Shown: one piece after another, positions 5,444-12,340 of the stretch | How the letters are laid out: every line of letters begins with the position of its first letter | How positions within the stretch are numbered: position 1 is the first letter of the stretch | Assembly (NCBI GenBank): GCA_020217165.1 | Contig: JAIWOE010000114.1 | Span: forward strand, 1 to 12,382 | Direction: 5' to 3' | DNA from: Desulfovibrio sp. | Lineage (GTDB): Bacteria > Desulfobacterota > Desulfovibrionia > Desulfovibrionales > Desulfovibrionaceae | Length of the DNA: 12,382 bases | Made by a program: the position numbers and the translations under genes | The notes under the pieces: model-generated | Database searches by the model: none | What the model saw: only the letters and a program-made list of their open reading frames with translations | What the model was told of the DNA's origin: nothing

Positions 5444-6789
5444 GCCGCTTCCTCGGTGGTAGCCGGCGGCCCTTCCGTTCCCAGGCAGGACACAAGGCCC
5501 AGGGGCCAGGGACAATGGCCGCAGGGCACCCCGCCCCCCAGGCAATCACAGGCGTCGCCGTAGGCAGCCTGGATCAGCTCGCTGCAGGGGGAGGCAGCGC
5601 AGTCATAGCACCGCGGGGAGGCGTTGGCCAGGGCATCGGCCCGGAAGGTGCGCGCTGGGGCGCTGTTCCAGAGAGTCTGCATGGAGTCCTGGTGTTCCTG
5701 GCCAAGCCGCCCCAGAAAGGTGGCGGCAATGCGCTTGGCCCTGCCCTGCTCCGCCGTCACATGCGTATGCCAGAGAAAATGACAGGGAGCGACATTGCCA
5801 TGGGCATCCAGGCAGGCGATGTGCCGGGCCAGAAAGGGGCATTGGCGCTCGTCCGCCGCCGCCAGGGAAGGCAGATGCAACCGCAGGCCATGCCGCCGGG
5901 CCCGTTCCCGGGTCCGTGCGAACAGGGCTGGCAATTCCTGCATGGCTTCGTCCGCTGCCCACTGGGTCAGGGATTTGAGATTGAAGGGCACACCGCGGCG
6001 GCGGGCCTCCTCCCGCAGGGCGGTCTCCACGGCCTGCAGCCGGCGGTCCTCCTCGGACAAGGTCAGCCGGAATTTCAGCTGCAGCCTGGGGGCCTCAAGG
6101 ATATTGAGGCCCTGGGCGCGGGCCTCGGCCTCGGCCTGCCGGAAGAGGGTCACGGCAGCAGCGGCATTGGGATTGGAGAGGGACTCCCCGGCCCACAGCG
6201 CCGCAGGTGGCAGCAGATGACTCACCAGCACAAAGTCCGCGCCCCGGCCTCCGGCCCAGTCCACCAGGGCAGGCAGGGCCCGGCGGTTGCTGCGCATGAG
6301 CACGCATTCCACCCCCAGTTCCATGGGGCGGCCAGCCCGCGCCCCAGCCTCCCGAAACCAGGCGCACGCCTGTTCGATGGCCGGCAGAAAGGAACCGCCA
6401 TGCAGGGGCTGGCCCGGGGTGGTATCCAGGGCATCCACGGAAAAACAGACCTGATCCAGTCCGGCGGTTGCCAGGCGGACGGCGAGGTCCGGCGTGGCCA
6501 ACAGGCCGTTGGTCTGCAGGCCAATGCGAGCTGTGGCTGGCAGACGGGCGCGCAGCCAGGCCACGATGTCCACCAACTGCGGATGCAGCAGGGGTTCGCC
6601 CAGGCCGGCCATGCTCACCCGCTCCACGCCGGGCAACACGTCCTCCAGGGCGGCCAGGGTTTCGAAGGAAAGATCGCCATCGGTCATGACACAGCCCGGC
6701 GTCTGACGCGGGCACATGCCGCAGGCGAGGTTGCAACGGGAGGTGGGCTCGATGAGCAACACCCGGGGGGTCTCGAGGGAAACAGTCAT
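5440..6789 (-). CDS. radical SAM enzyme with cysteine-rich SPASM-like C-terminus
   Basis: The 449-residue protein has the radical SAM cluster motif CNLACGMC (C19, C23, C26), which binds the [4Fe-4S] cluster that cleaves S-adenosylmethionine, followed by GLGEPLLHP (62-70, the GEP segment) and LQTNGLLA (91-98). The C-terminal third holds eleven cysteines: C317, C326, C336, C394, C397, C402, C414, C416, C423, C426 and C435, including CLDAHGNVAPC and CYDCAASPC, resembling a SPASM region that binds auxiliary Fe-S clusters. Such proteins modify peptides or help mature metalloenzymes; the substrate is not evident, and no small precursor peptide gene is seen beside it. From memory, related proteins are often labelled putative metalloenzyme maturases. 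The start at 6789 has GGAG seven bases upstream and leads straight into the conserved core; an ATG at 6843 is less likely. Its stop overlaps the ruvC start, so it is the first gene of the tightly packed ruv cluster. Confidence 0.85.
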   Translation of the reverse strand: MTVSLETPRVLLIEPTSRCNLACGMCPRQTPGCVMTDGDLSFETLAALEDVLPGVERVSMAGLGEPLLHPQLVDIVAWLRARLPATARIGLQTNGLLATPDLAVRLATAGLDQVCFSVDALDTTPGQPLHGGSFLPAIEQACAWFREAGARAGRPMELGVECVLMRSNRRALPALVDWAGGRGADFVLVSHLLPPAALWAGESLSNPNAAAAVTLFRQAEAEARAQGLNILEAPRLQLKFRLTLSEEDRRLQAVETALREEARRRGVPFNLKSLTQWAADEAMQELPALFARTRERARRHGLRLHLPSLAAADERQCPFLARHIACLDAHGNVAPCHFLWHTHVTAEQGRAKRIAATFLGRLGQEHQDSMQTLWNSAPARTFRADALANASPRCYDCAASPCSELIQAAYGDACDCLGGGVPCGHCPWPLGLVSCLGTEGPPATTEEAA

Positions 6790-6850
6790 GGGCGCTCCGG
6801 CGGACACGAGGGGAAGCAGCCGCACCCGGTGTCGCGTCGCCATACGAAGC

Positions 6851-6878
6851 GGCCCAGGGAAAGAAGATCCCCCGGGCC
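6851..6878 (-). other. stem-loop between ssb and the radical SAM gene
   Basis: GGCCC (6851-6855) pairs with GGGCC (6874-6878), and the inner GGG (6857-6859) with CCC in the opposite arm, around an A-rich loop. It lies 10 bases past the ssb stop, in a 99-base gap that holds no gene. No T-run follows on the minus strand, so it is not a standard intrinsic terminator; it could be an mRNA processing or stability element that separates ssb from the ruv genes. Confidence 0.4.
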
Positions 6879-6888
6879 TGATGCATCA

Positions 6889-7518
6889 TTAAAATGGCAC
6901 GTCGTCCATGCCGCTGGCCTCGGACGGGAAGGCCGGGCCGAGGTCTTCGTCCTGGCGTTGCTGGGCTGCCGGTTGGGGCCGGCGGGGTTGTTGTCCGCCC
7001 GGCCCGCCCTGTTGGGGGCGAGGCAGCTGGGGCCTACCGCCCTGCTGATAGCCGCCCTGCTGATAGCCACTCCCCTGTTGCCGGCCACCGCCGCGCTGGC
7101 CGGGAGGCGGCGGGAACTCGCTATCATCGCCGTAGCCGCCATGCCCACTGGGGGTCTCGGGGCCGTCATATTGTTCGCGCGCGCCCTTGGGATCCAAAAA
7201 CTGCACGCGTTCAGCCACCACTTCCGTGGCCTTGCGGGTGTTCCCCTGCTGATCCTGCCACTTGCGGGTTTGCAGGCGGCCCTCCACATAGACCAGGGAG
7301 CCCTTGCGCAGGTAGTTGGCGCAGTTTTCGCCAGACCGGTCCCAGACCACGATGTCGTGCCATTCGGCGCGATCCACGCGGTTGCCATCCCGGTCGGTAT
7401 ATGACTCGTCCGTGGCGATGGAAAAATTGGCCACGGGCTTGCCGCTGTTGGTGTAGCGCAGTTCCGGATCACGGCCCAGGCGGCCGATGAGCATGACCTT
7501 ATTGAGGGTGGGCGCCAT
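6889..7518 (-). CDS. ssb: single-stranded DNA-binding protein
   Basis: SSB coats single-stranded DNA during replication, repair and recombination and recruits partner proteins through its C-terminal tip. The 209-residue product has an OB fold at 5-110 (NKVMLIGRLGRDPELRYT, AEWHDIVVW, GSLVYVEGRLQTRKW) with the aromatic residues W53, W59 and W87 that typically stack on bases. Residues about 111-200 are a disordered Gly/Gln/Pro-rich linker with GYQQG repeated in tandem. The acidic tip is MDDVPF at the end, as expected for interaction with repair proteins such as RecO and exonuclease I. The ATG has AAGGAG eight bases upstream. It lies 39 bases beyond the 118-residue protein gene and 99 bases before the radical SAM gene. 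The linker is longer than in E. coli SSB (178 residues), within the range of the family. Confidence 0.97.
   Translation of the reverse strand: MAPTLNKVMLIGRLGRDPELRYTNSGKPVANFSIATDESYTDRDGNRVDRAEWHDIVVWDRSGENCANYLRKGSLVYVEGRLQTRKWQDQQGNTRKATEVVAERVQFLDPKGAREQYDGPETPSGHGGYGDDSEFPPPPGQRGGGRQQGSGYQQGGYQQGGRPQLPRPQQGGPGGQQPRRPQPAAQQRQDEDLGPAFPSEASGMDDVPF
7041..7070 (-). repeat. 15-bp tandem repeat in the ssb linker
   Basis: Two copies of a 15-bp unit (7041-7055 and 7056-7070) differ by a single base and encode GYQQG twice in the disordered linker of SSB. Such in-frame units can expand or contract by slippage without breaking the gene. Confidence 0.7.
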
Positions 7519-7557
7519 GGGATTCTCCTTGTAAAATAACGAACAACGGACAGCACA

Positions 7558-7914
7558 TTAATCGATCAGGGGCGGCGCCAAGGCTTCCAGCTCGGCCAAG
7601 ACATCCTCCAATTGATCCGAGAGTGCATTGGCCTCCCCCGGCTTCCAGTCGGCCAGGGCGTTTTCCAGGCTGCGCTTGCGGCTCTTGGCCACGGCCAGCT
7701 TCGGTTCCAGGGTTGCCTTCATGTCCTTCGGATGGTTTCCAAAGAGCAGGGCATCGCCAAGGGCATCCACCAGTTCCAGTACGCCCTTCTTGGGCTGGGG
7801 GCCGGCGGCGGGCACCTCCCCCCAGGCCAGATGATGCAGCTTCGGCCAGACTTTTTCAATGTCTTCAGGACGATAGGTATACGCGCTGACGATGACCTGC
7901 AGGTGCTTCCCCAT
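7558..7914 (-). CDS. 118-residue protein of unknown function
   Basis: I do not recognise the family. The start codon overlaps the stop of the carrier protein gene by one base (TGATG), with GGAG ten bases upstream, so translation is probably coupled to the carboxylase genes. An in-frame alternative at 7932 would add six residues. The N-terminal 35 residues (MGKHLQVIVSAYTYRPEDI, WPKLHHLAWGE) look like a small alpha/beta start. The middle is rich in Leu/Ala/Asp (GVLELVDALGDALLFGN, 44-60), and the C-terminal half (65-112) is charged and probably helical, with a leucine-rich end (QLEDVLAELEALAPPL). There is no signal peptide, membrane segment or cysteine. Its position, directly after the biotin-type carrier, makes a carboxylase-associated or regulatory role possible, but that is inference. 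The next gene, ssb, is 39 bases away. Confidence 0.8.
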   Translation of the reverse strand: MGKHLQVIVSAYTYRPEDIEKVWPKLHHLAWGEVPAAGPQPKKGVLELVDALGDALLFGNHPKDMKATLEPKLAVAKSRKRSLENALADWKPGEANALSDQLEDVLAELEALAPPLID

Positions 7915-8564
7915 CAGCCCTGCTCCTGCCACTCGGTCTGCACCCGGACCACCACATCCTCAATGAGGGGAAGTTGCTCCGGCGGACACACGCCCACCAG
8001 GGGGTCACCGGCGTCCACGTTCTGGTTGTGCTGGAAATAGACCGCATAGATGACGCCTTCCGGCCCCTGGTAGCTCACCGGGGCCTCGCGCTTCATGCGG
8101 GACATGATGAACAGCTCCAGCCCCTCATACACGGTGACGGAGCGCGGCCCCGAGGCCTTGATCTTCAGGTCCACTTCCGGGGTAAAGTAGTACTTGGCCC
8201 GGTCCGGCGCCCGGAACAGGTGCAGGGCTTGCTTGAGGATGATCTGCTGCACTTCATCCTTGGAAAGATAGTGCCGGATGCGGGCGATGGGCGTGCCAGC
8301 CTCCACAAAGGTGCCGGCCAGGTCCGTGGCCAGCCAGGCCAGATCCCCGGCCTGTGAGGCCATGATGGGCTTGGCGTTGCGTTCCCGCTCCAGGGTGGCC
8401 AGGATAGTGCCGGGCACTTCCTTCCAGGTGCCGCGGGGGCCGTACACCTTGGCGCCGGGGGAGATGTCCGGGAAGCTGACCACCCCGGTGTGGGGGGCCA
8501 GAATATCCATTTCCTCAAAGGGAGAGGCTTTGATCTCTTCCAGGAGGGCGGTGACGTCGAGCAT
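7914..8564 (-). CDS. biotinyl/lipoyl-like carrier protein of the acyl-CoA carboxylase, no AMKM motif
   Basis: The position right behind the carboxyltransferase, with TAGGAGG overlapping that gene's stop and the ATG 12 bases later, suggests the carrier subunit. The 216 residues show two biotinyl/lipoyl-like halves. The first (about 20-96) runs ILAPHTGVVSF, VPGTILATLERERN, ASQAGDLAWLATDL, GTFVEAGTPIARI; at the place of the biotinylated Lys (11 residues before the second-half Gly, G73) stands R62. The second (about 128-195) contains IMSRMKREAP and GPEGVIYAVYFQHNQNVDAGDPLVGV; here the comparable position is R159 with K158 beside it. A canonical AMKM is therefore missing. K158 is the best candidate for biotin if the protein is modified; otherwise it may be a structural subunit. 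Helices join the two halves (100-118). Family naming as biotin attachment protein rests on fold-like pattern and context. Confidence 0.72.
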   Translation of the reverse strand: MLDVTALLEEIKASPFEEMDILAPHTGVVSFPDISPGAKVYGPRGTWKEVPGTILATLERERNAKPIMASQAGDLAWLATDLAGTFVEAGTPIARIRHYLSKDEVQQIILKQALHLFRAPDRAKYYFTPEVDLKIKASGPRSVTVYEGLELFIMSRMKREAPVSYQGPEGVIYAVYFQHNQNVDAGDPLVGVCPPEQLPLIEDVVVRVQTEWQEQG

Positions 8565-8576
8565 GGTCCTTTCCTC

Positions 8577-10841
8577 CTAGCGATAGTACACGTTGCGGCC
8601 GCCCATGGTGAGCAGGGCCTGGATGCAGTTGGCGCGCAGTTCCCGGCGGTCCCAGATGCCTTGGATGTGCCCGCGGGAGAGAGCGCGGTAGGCGCGGTGG
8701 TAATCTGGCGGAATATCCATCCCGGTGGTTTCCTTGATGACCCCCGGCCCGGCGAAGCCGATGTTGGCCGAGCGCACGCTGAACTGGTAGGGCGAGCAGC
8801 CCAGGAAGCTGGCCACGGGGCCGGCATAGGAATTGGTGTCGTAGATGACCATGTAGAGCCCGCCGGCATCGATGTACCGCCGCACGGCCATGGTGCAACG
8901 CGGCATCTGGATGACGCCGTTGGTGCCTTCCTGGATGCGGATGCCGGCCGTGCCGTGCACGTAGGCGATGAAGGGGAAGCGCTTCTTCAGGGCCCGTTCG
9001 GCAGCCTGGAAGAACTTTTCGCCTTCGGCCGCGCCCACGGAACCACCGCGGAAGGTGCCCGTGAGCATGGCCACCACCACGCGGGTATTGTCGATGCGCG
9101 CTTCAAAGGTGCGGCAGGCGCTCTTCATGCCCGTGCGCTGTTTGGCTTCGTCCAGCTTCTTGTCCAGACCGGGATAGCCCAGGGGGTTGCCAGCCTCGAT
9201 TTCCGCATTGAATTCGTAGATGGACCCGGCATCGCAAATGTTGTTGACGAACCACTGGGGTTCCATGGGGAAATGATGCCCGCAGTAGCTGCAGACACCG
9301 GCATGGTCGCCAAAGAGGTCCGGGGCCCAAAGGTCCAGACAGCCGTGGGTGGTGGCATTGGGGCAGGTGATGGCCTTGTCTTCCTTGGCTCTGGGGCTCA
9401 CCCACCGCCAGCCGCTGCCGGCGGCCGGGTCTTCCCAGTAGGACAGTTCGGTCAGTTCCTTGGCCTTGCCGTGGTTCAGGGCCGGCTTGGAGTTGAACAT
9501 GCCTCGCAGGGCGCGCCAGGGCGACAGGAGCTTGCCCACCACGTACTGCACTTCCGCGGCCACTTCTTCCAGGGTGTGGACCACCACTTTTTGATGCTTG
9601 CGCAGGAAGTCGTATTTGAAAAAGGAATAGACGCTCCAGCCCACGTCATGCACGCTGGCCATGAATTTTTCCTTGGCTGGCCGCGAATCCCGGGAGGCCC
9701 AACGGCTCATACGGGCATGGCGGGCGTAGCGCCGGGCCACCAGGTCTTCCTTGGCGGCGGCGTTGAGGCCCCAGCGGACATAGAAGTTCTCGGTGGTGTA
9801 GGCGCCCTGCCTGCGGCGGCGTTCCATGCGGCGCACGCCCATGGCCCGGAAGAACTTGATCCCCTTGAATTTGAGGAACACCTCGTCGGTGGCGGCCACC
9901 ACTTCCTGGCGCAGCAATTTGAAGAAGTCGTAATGCTCGGGCCGTGCGCCCAAGGGCGGTTCCTGGATGATGCGATCAATGTAGCCAAAGCGCAGGTTGT
10001 CTTCGGCGGTGATTTTCAGGTTCTTGGCGCAGGATTCGATGAGTTCCGGCGTGGCTCGCTGGCCTTGACGCAGCCGGCCTTCGATGGCCGCGCCGCCTTC
10101 GGGGGAGATGACCGAGTAATAGCCGTGGGAGAGCATGAGCCGCATGTCTGCCAGGGCAATGGCCTCGGCCCCGCCGGAGCCGCCTTCGGAAAACACGGCC
10201 ACCACCGGCACCTTGAGGGCCGCCATCTCGTACAGATTCTTGGCGATCTGCTGGGCTGCGCCGGGATAGTCTTCCACGGGATAGGCGCCGGGAGTGAACA
10301 CGTAGGTGTGGATGGGGATGTTCTCCGTCTCGGCCACCTTCATGTAATGCAAGGCCTTGGCGTTGCCCCAGGGCTTGACCGAGCCGCCGTTGCGGAACTC
10401 CTGCCCGTGGCCCTTTTCCTGCCCGATGACCATGACCGGCTGGTGCACGGCCTTGCCGCGGGAGCGGCGGGTGATGTAGGCCCGGGCGATGACGATGGAG
10501 GGATCGATGGAGTATTCGTCCTGCCCGCCAATTTCCGTATAGTTGTCGTAGACGTTTTCCAGGATGTCCTTGAGACAGATGCGCTGGGGGTGCCGCACGA
10601 TGCGCACCCGGTCCATGGGCGTGAGCTCCTGTTCGAGCTGCTTTTCGGCAAAGTCAAAGAGCTCTTCCAGGGTTTCCAGGGCCTTGACTTTGCGCTCCTG
10701 GGCCCAGTTTTTTTCCAGGGACTGGATTTCCGCCAGTTCGGAAGCCAGGAGGCGGGAGTGATCGTTTTCGCGGTGACCGAGGATGTCCTGAATGTAGCGC
10801 AGGCGCTCGGCCAGAATCTGCAGTTTCTTGTCGGTATCCAT
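8577..10841 (-). CDS. accA/accD: acetyl-CoA (acyl-CoA) carboxylase carboxyltransferase, AccA-AccD fusion
   Basis: The enzyme moves the carboxyl group from carboxybiotin to an acyl-CoA, most likely acetyl-CoA to give malonyl-CoA for fatty acid synthesis. The 754 residues contain an AccA-like half (about 35-300): a helical start, GGQDEYSIDPSIVIA, VIGQEKG (138-144), TPGAYPVEDYPGAAQQIAK (183-201), SEGGSGGAEAIA (218-229) and YSVISPEGGAAI (242-253). Residues 300-488 are a basic linker without recognisable domain. The AccD-like half (about 490-754) begins with a zinc ribbon (C493, C501, C517, C520), then GGSVGAAEGE (599-608), IRIQEGTNGVIQM (634-646) and ANIGFAGPGVI (692-702). The halves are in alpha-beta order, opposite to PccB-type proteins. 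In the AccD half the usual GGARMQEG reads AGIRIQEG. The ATG at 10841 has only a weak ribosome binding site (AGAG). It lies 65 bases past the biotin carboxylase gene and 12 before the carrier gene. Confidence 0.9.
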   Translation of the reverse strand: MDTDKKLQILAERLRYIQDILGHRENDHSRLLASELAEIQSLEKNWAQERKVKALETLEELFDFAEKQLEQELTPMDRVRIVRHPQRICLKDILENVYDNYTEIGGQDEYSIDPSIVIARAYITRRSRGKAVHQPVMVIGQEKGHGQEFRNGGSVKPWGNAKALHYMKVAETENIPIHTYVFTPGAYPVEDYPGAAQQIAKNLYEMAALKVPVVAVFSEGGSGGAEAIALADMRLMLSHGYYSVISPEGGAAIEGRLRQGQRATPELIESCAKNLKITAEDNLRFGYIDRIIQEPPLGARPEHYDFFKLLRQEVVAATDEVFLKFKGIKFFRAMGVRRMERRRRQGAYTTENFYVRWGLNAAAKEDLVARRYARHARMSRWASRDSRPAKEKFMASVHDVGWSVYSFFKYDFLRKHQKVVVHTLEEVAAEVQYVVGKLLSPWRALRGMFNSKPALNHGKAKELTELSYWEDPAAGSGWRWVSPRAKEDKAITCPNATTHGCLDLWAPDLFGDHAGVCSYCGHHFPMEPQWFVNNICDAGSIYEFNAEIEAGNPLGYPGLDKKLDEAKQRTGMKSACRTFEARIDNTRVVVAMLTGTFRGGSVGAAEGEKFFQAAERALKKRFPFIAYVHGTAGIRIQEGTNGVIQMPRCTMAVRRYIDAGGLYMVIYDTNSYAGPVASFLGCSPYQFSVRSANIGFAGPGVIKETTGMDIPPDYHRAYRALSRGHIQGIWDRRELRANCIQALLTMGGRNVYYR

Positions 10842-10906
10842 GCGAGGCTCTGTGTGGCGTGGCTGGTGCGTAATGGGTACGGGGCCGAAAATCGGCGGAG
10901 CGGCGG

Positions 10907-12340
10907 CTAGAATTCCAGGATGGTGTCTGTCCTGGCATGCAGGAACGCCAGGTTGGACTGCATGGAGCCGCCGGCGTTATCCCGGCCTTCCAGCACCGTG
11001 TGTTGGAGGAATTCCTTGCCCCGGGCCTTGACCTCGGCCAGGTCCTTGCCCCAGATGATGGCCAGGGCGAGGTTGGGGTCGTACTCCGTGGGGATGTCGT
11101 ACGGGGTCTCGGGATCGTACCAGGTGGGCACCTGCGTGTGCAGGTGCACCCAATCCCGCGTGGGGGTCTCGAAGCGGGTGATGCGGCCCACCCAGGGCGT
11201 GAACTTGTTCTCCGGGCATTCCGCGATGATGCGGTACTCGATGCCCACACCCTCAAAGATGATGTCGTCCTGGGTGTAGCCCATGGGCTCGCCCAGACCC
11301 ATGCGGATCTGCTCGGCGATGATGTTCACGTCCGCCATGGAGCCGTCCTTCTTGCGAATGCGGCTGATGGTGGCGGAGACGCCGTTTTCCACCTGAATAC
11401 GGGTGTTTACTTCCATGAGGAAGGGGTTGCCAGCGGGGGTGACAATCCACTCCCAGGTGCCCACGTTGTCGTATTTCACTTCCCGGGCCATGGTCAGGGA
11501 ATGCTGGGTGATCTCGTCCAGCACCTTGGCGGCGTCGAAGTTGTACGTGATGGTGGAGGGATCGAACCCCGGGGCCACCTCGATGCGCTTTTGCCGCCCC
11601 GTGGACTGCACGGTGCAGTTGCGCGTGCCAAAGTGGGCCACGTGGCCGTGGCGGTCGGCCGCCACCTGCACTTCCAGGTGGTTGAAGGTGTGCACCCGCT
11701 GCTCGATGAGCACGCCTTCATCCCCGAACTGACGTTTGGCATAGTTGCGAATGCGGCGGTACACGGTGCGGAAGAGGTCGATATCATGGACTTCTTCAAT
11801 GCCCATGCCCCCGCCCCCTGCCGAGGCCTTCACCAGCACCATGGGCCGCTCGATGCCCTGCTCTGCCTGGAAGGCGAACAGGCTCTCGGCAATCTCCTCG
11901 GCTTCCAGTTCGTCGTAGATGGGCTTGTCGGATCCCGGCACCGTGGGTACGCCCAGGGCGCGGGCCAGACGTTTGGTGTTGATCTTGTCCCCCAGCTCGC
12001 GGATCACCCGCCAGGACGGCCCGATGAACGCCAGCTTGCGGGTGCGTTCCGTCACCCGGCGGGCGAAACGGAAGTCCTCGGCAAAAAATCCGTAGCCCGG
12101 GTGTACGGCGGTGGCGCCGGTGGCGTCGGCCACGGCCATGAGCTCGTTGGCGTCGGTGTACGAGCTGATGCGGCACACGGCGTTGTCCCCGCCCAGCTTG
12201 CGGGCCAGGGCCACGTGCCCGCAGTGGACGTCCACCGGGGTATAGACGCAAACAAAGTCCACCCCGAGCTTTTTGCAGGATTCAATGATCCTGACGGCGA
12301 TTTCCCCACGATTGGCCACAAGGACCTTGTGCGTATCCAC
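10907..12340 (-). CDS. accC: biotin carboxylase-like subunit of acyl-CoA carboxylase
   Basis: Biotin carboxylase uses ATP and bicarbonate to carboxylate carrier-bound biotin. The 477 residues match the ATP-grasp fold: KVLVANRGEIAVRII (5-19), HPGYGFFAE (80-88), LGDKINTKRLARALGVPTVPGSD (116-138), the glycine-rich loop KASAGGGGMGI (171-181), NHLEVQVAAD (220-229), EVNTRIQVE (310-318) and IEYRIIAE (367-374). Counterparts of E. coli E276, E288, R292, E296 and R338 are E297, E310, R314, E318 and R370. The loop that in E. coli reads QRRHQK is QSTGRQK (245-251): one residue longer, with Arg in place of His236, while Lys238 is kept as K251. HPVTE after the last motif becomes NGVSA. The start is GTG at 12340, directly preceded by an in-frame TAG, with GGAG about ten bases upstream. 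No biotin carrier domain is attached. First gene of the carboxylase block within this window. Confidence 0.88.
   Translation of the reverse strand: MDTHKVLVANRGEIAVRIIESCKKLGVDFVCVYTPVDVHCGHVALARKLGGDNAVCRISSYTDANELMAVADATGATAVHPGYGFFAEDFRFARRVTERTRKLAFIGPSWRVIRELGDKINTKRLARALGVPTVPGSDKPIYDELEAEEIAESLFAFQAEQGIERPMVLVKASAGGGGMGIEEVHDIDLFRTVYRRIRNYAKRQFGDEGVLIEQRVHTFNHLEVQVAADRHGHVAHFGTRNCTVQSTGRQKRIEVAPGFDPSTITYNFDAAKVLDEITQHSLTMAREVKYDNVGTWEWIVTPAGNPFLMEVNTRIQVENGVSATISRIRKKDGSMADVNIIAEQIRMGLGEPMGYTQDDIIFEGVGIEYRIIAECPENKFTPWVGRITRFETPTRDWVHLHTQVPTWYDPETPYDIPTEYDPNLALAIIWGKDLAEVKARGKEFLQHTVLEGRDNAGGSMQSNLAFLHARTDTILEF

Noticed and set aside
5515..7404. 629-codon open frame on the plus strand
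   Set aside because: It runs antisense through the radical SAM and ssb genes, which have clear family motifs. The translation is Gly/His/Gln-rich with no recognisable domain, as expected for an antisense frame in GC-rich DNA.
8490..10910. 806-codon open frame on the plus strand
   Set aside because: It is antisense to the carboxyltransferase gene, has no family similarity and is explained by codon bias of the opposite strand.
10907..12340. Pyruvate carboxylase subunit A
   Set aside because: The neighbouring transferase is of the AccA/AccD acyl-CoA type, not the oxaloacetate/pyruvate type, so an acyl-CoA carboxylase fits better.
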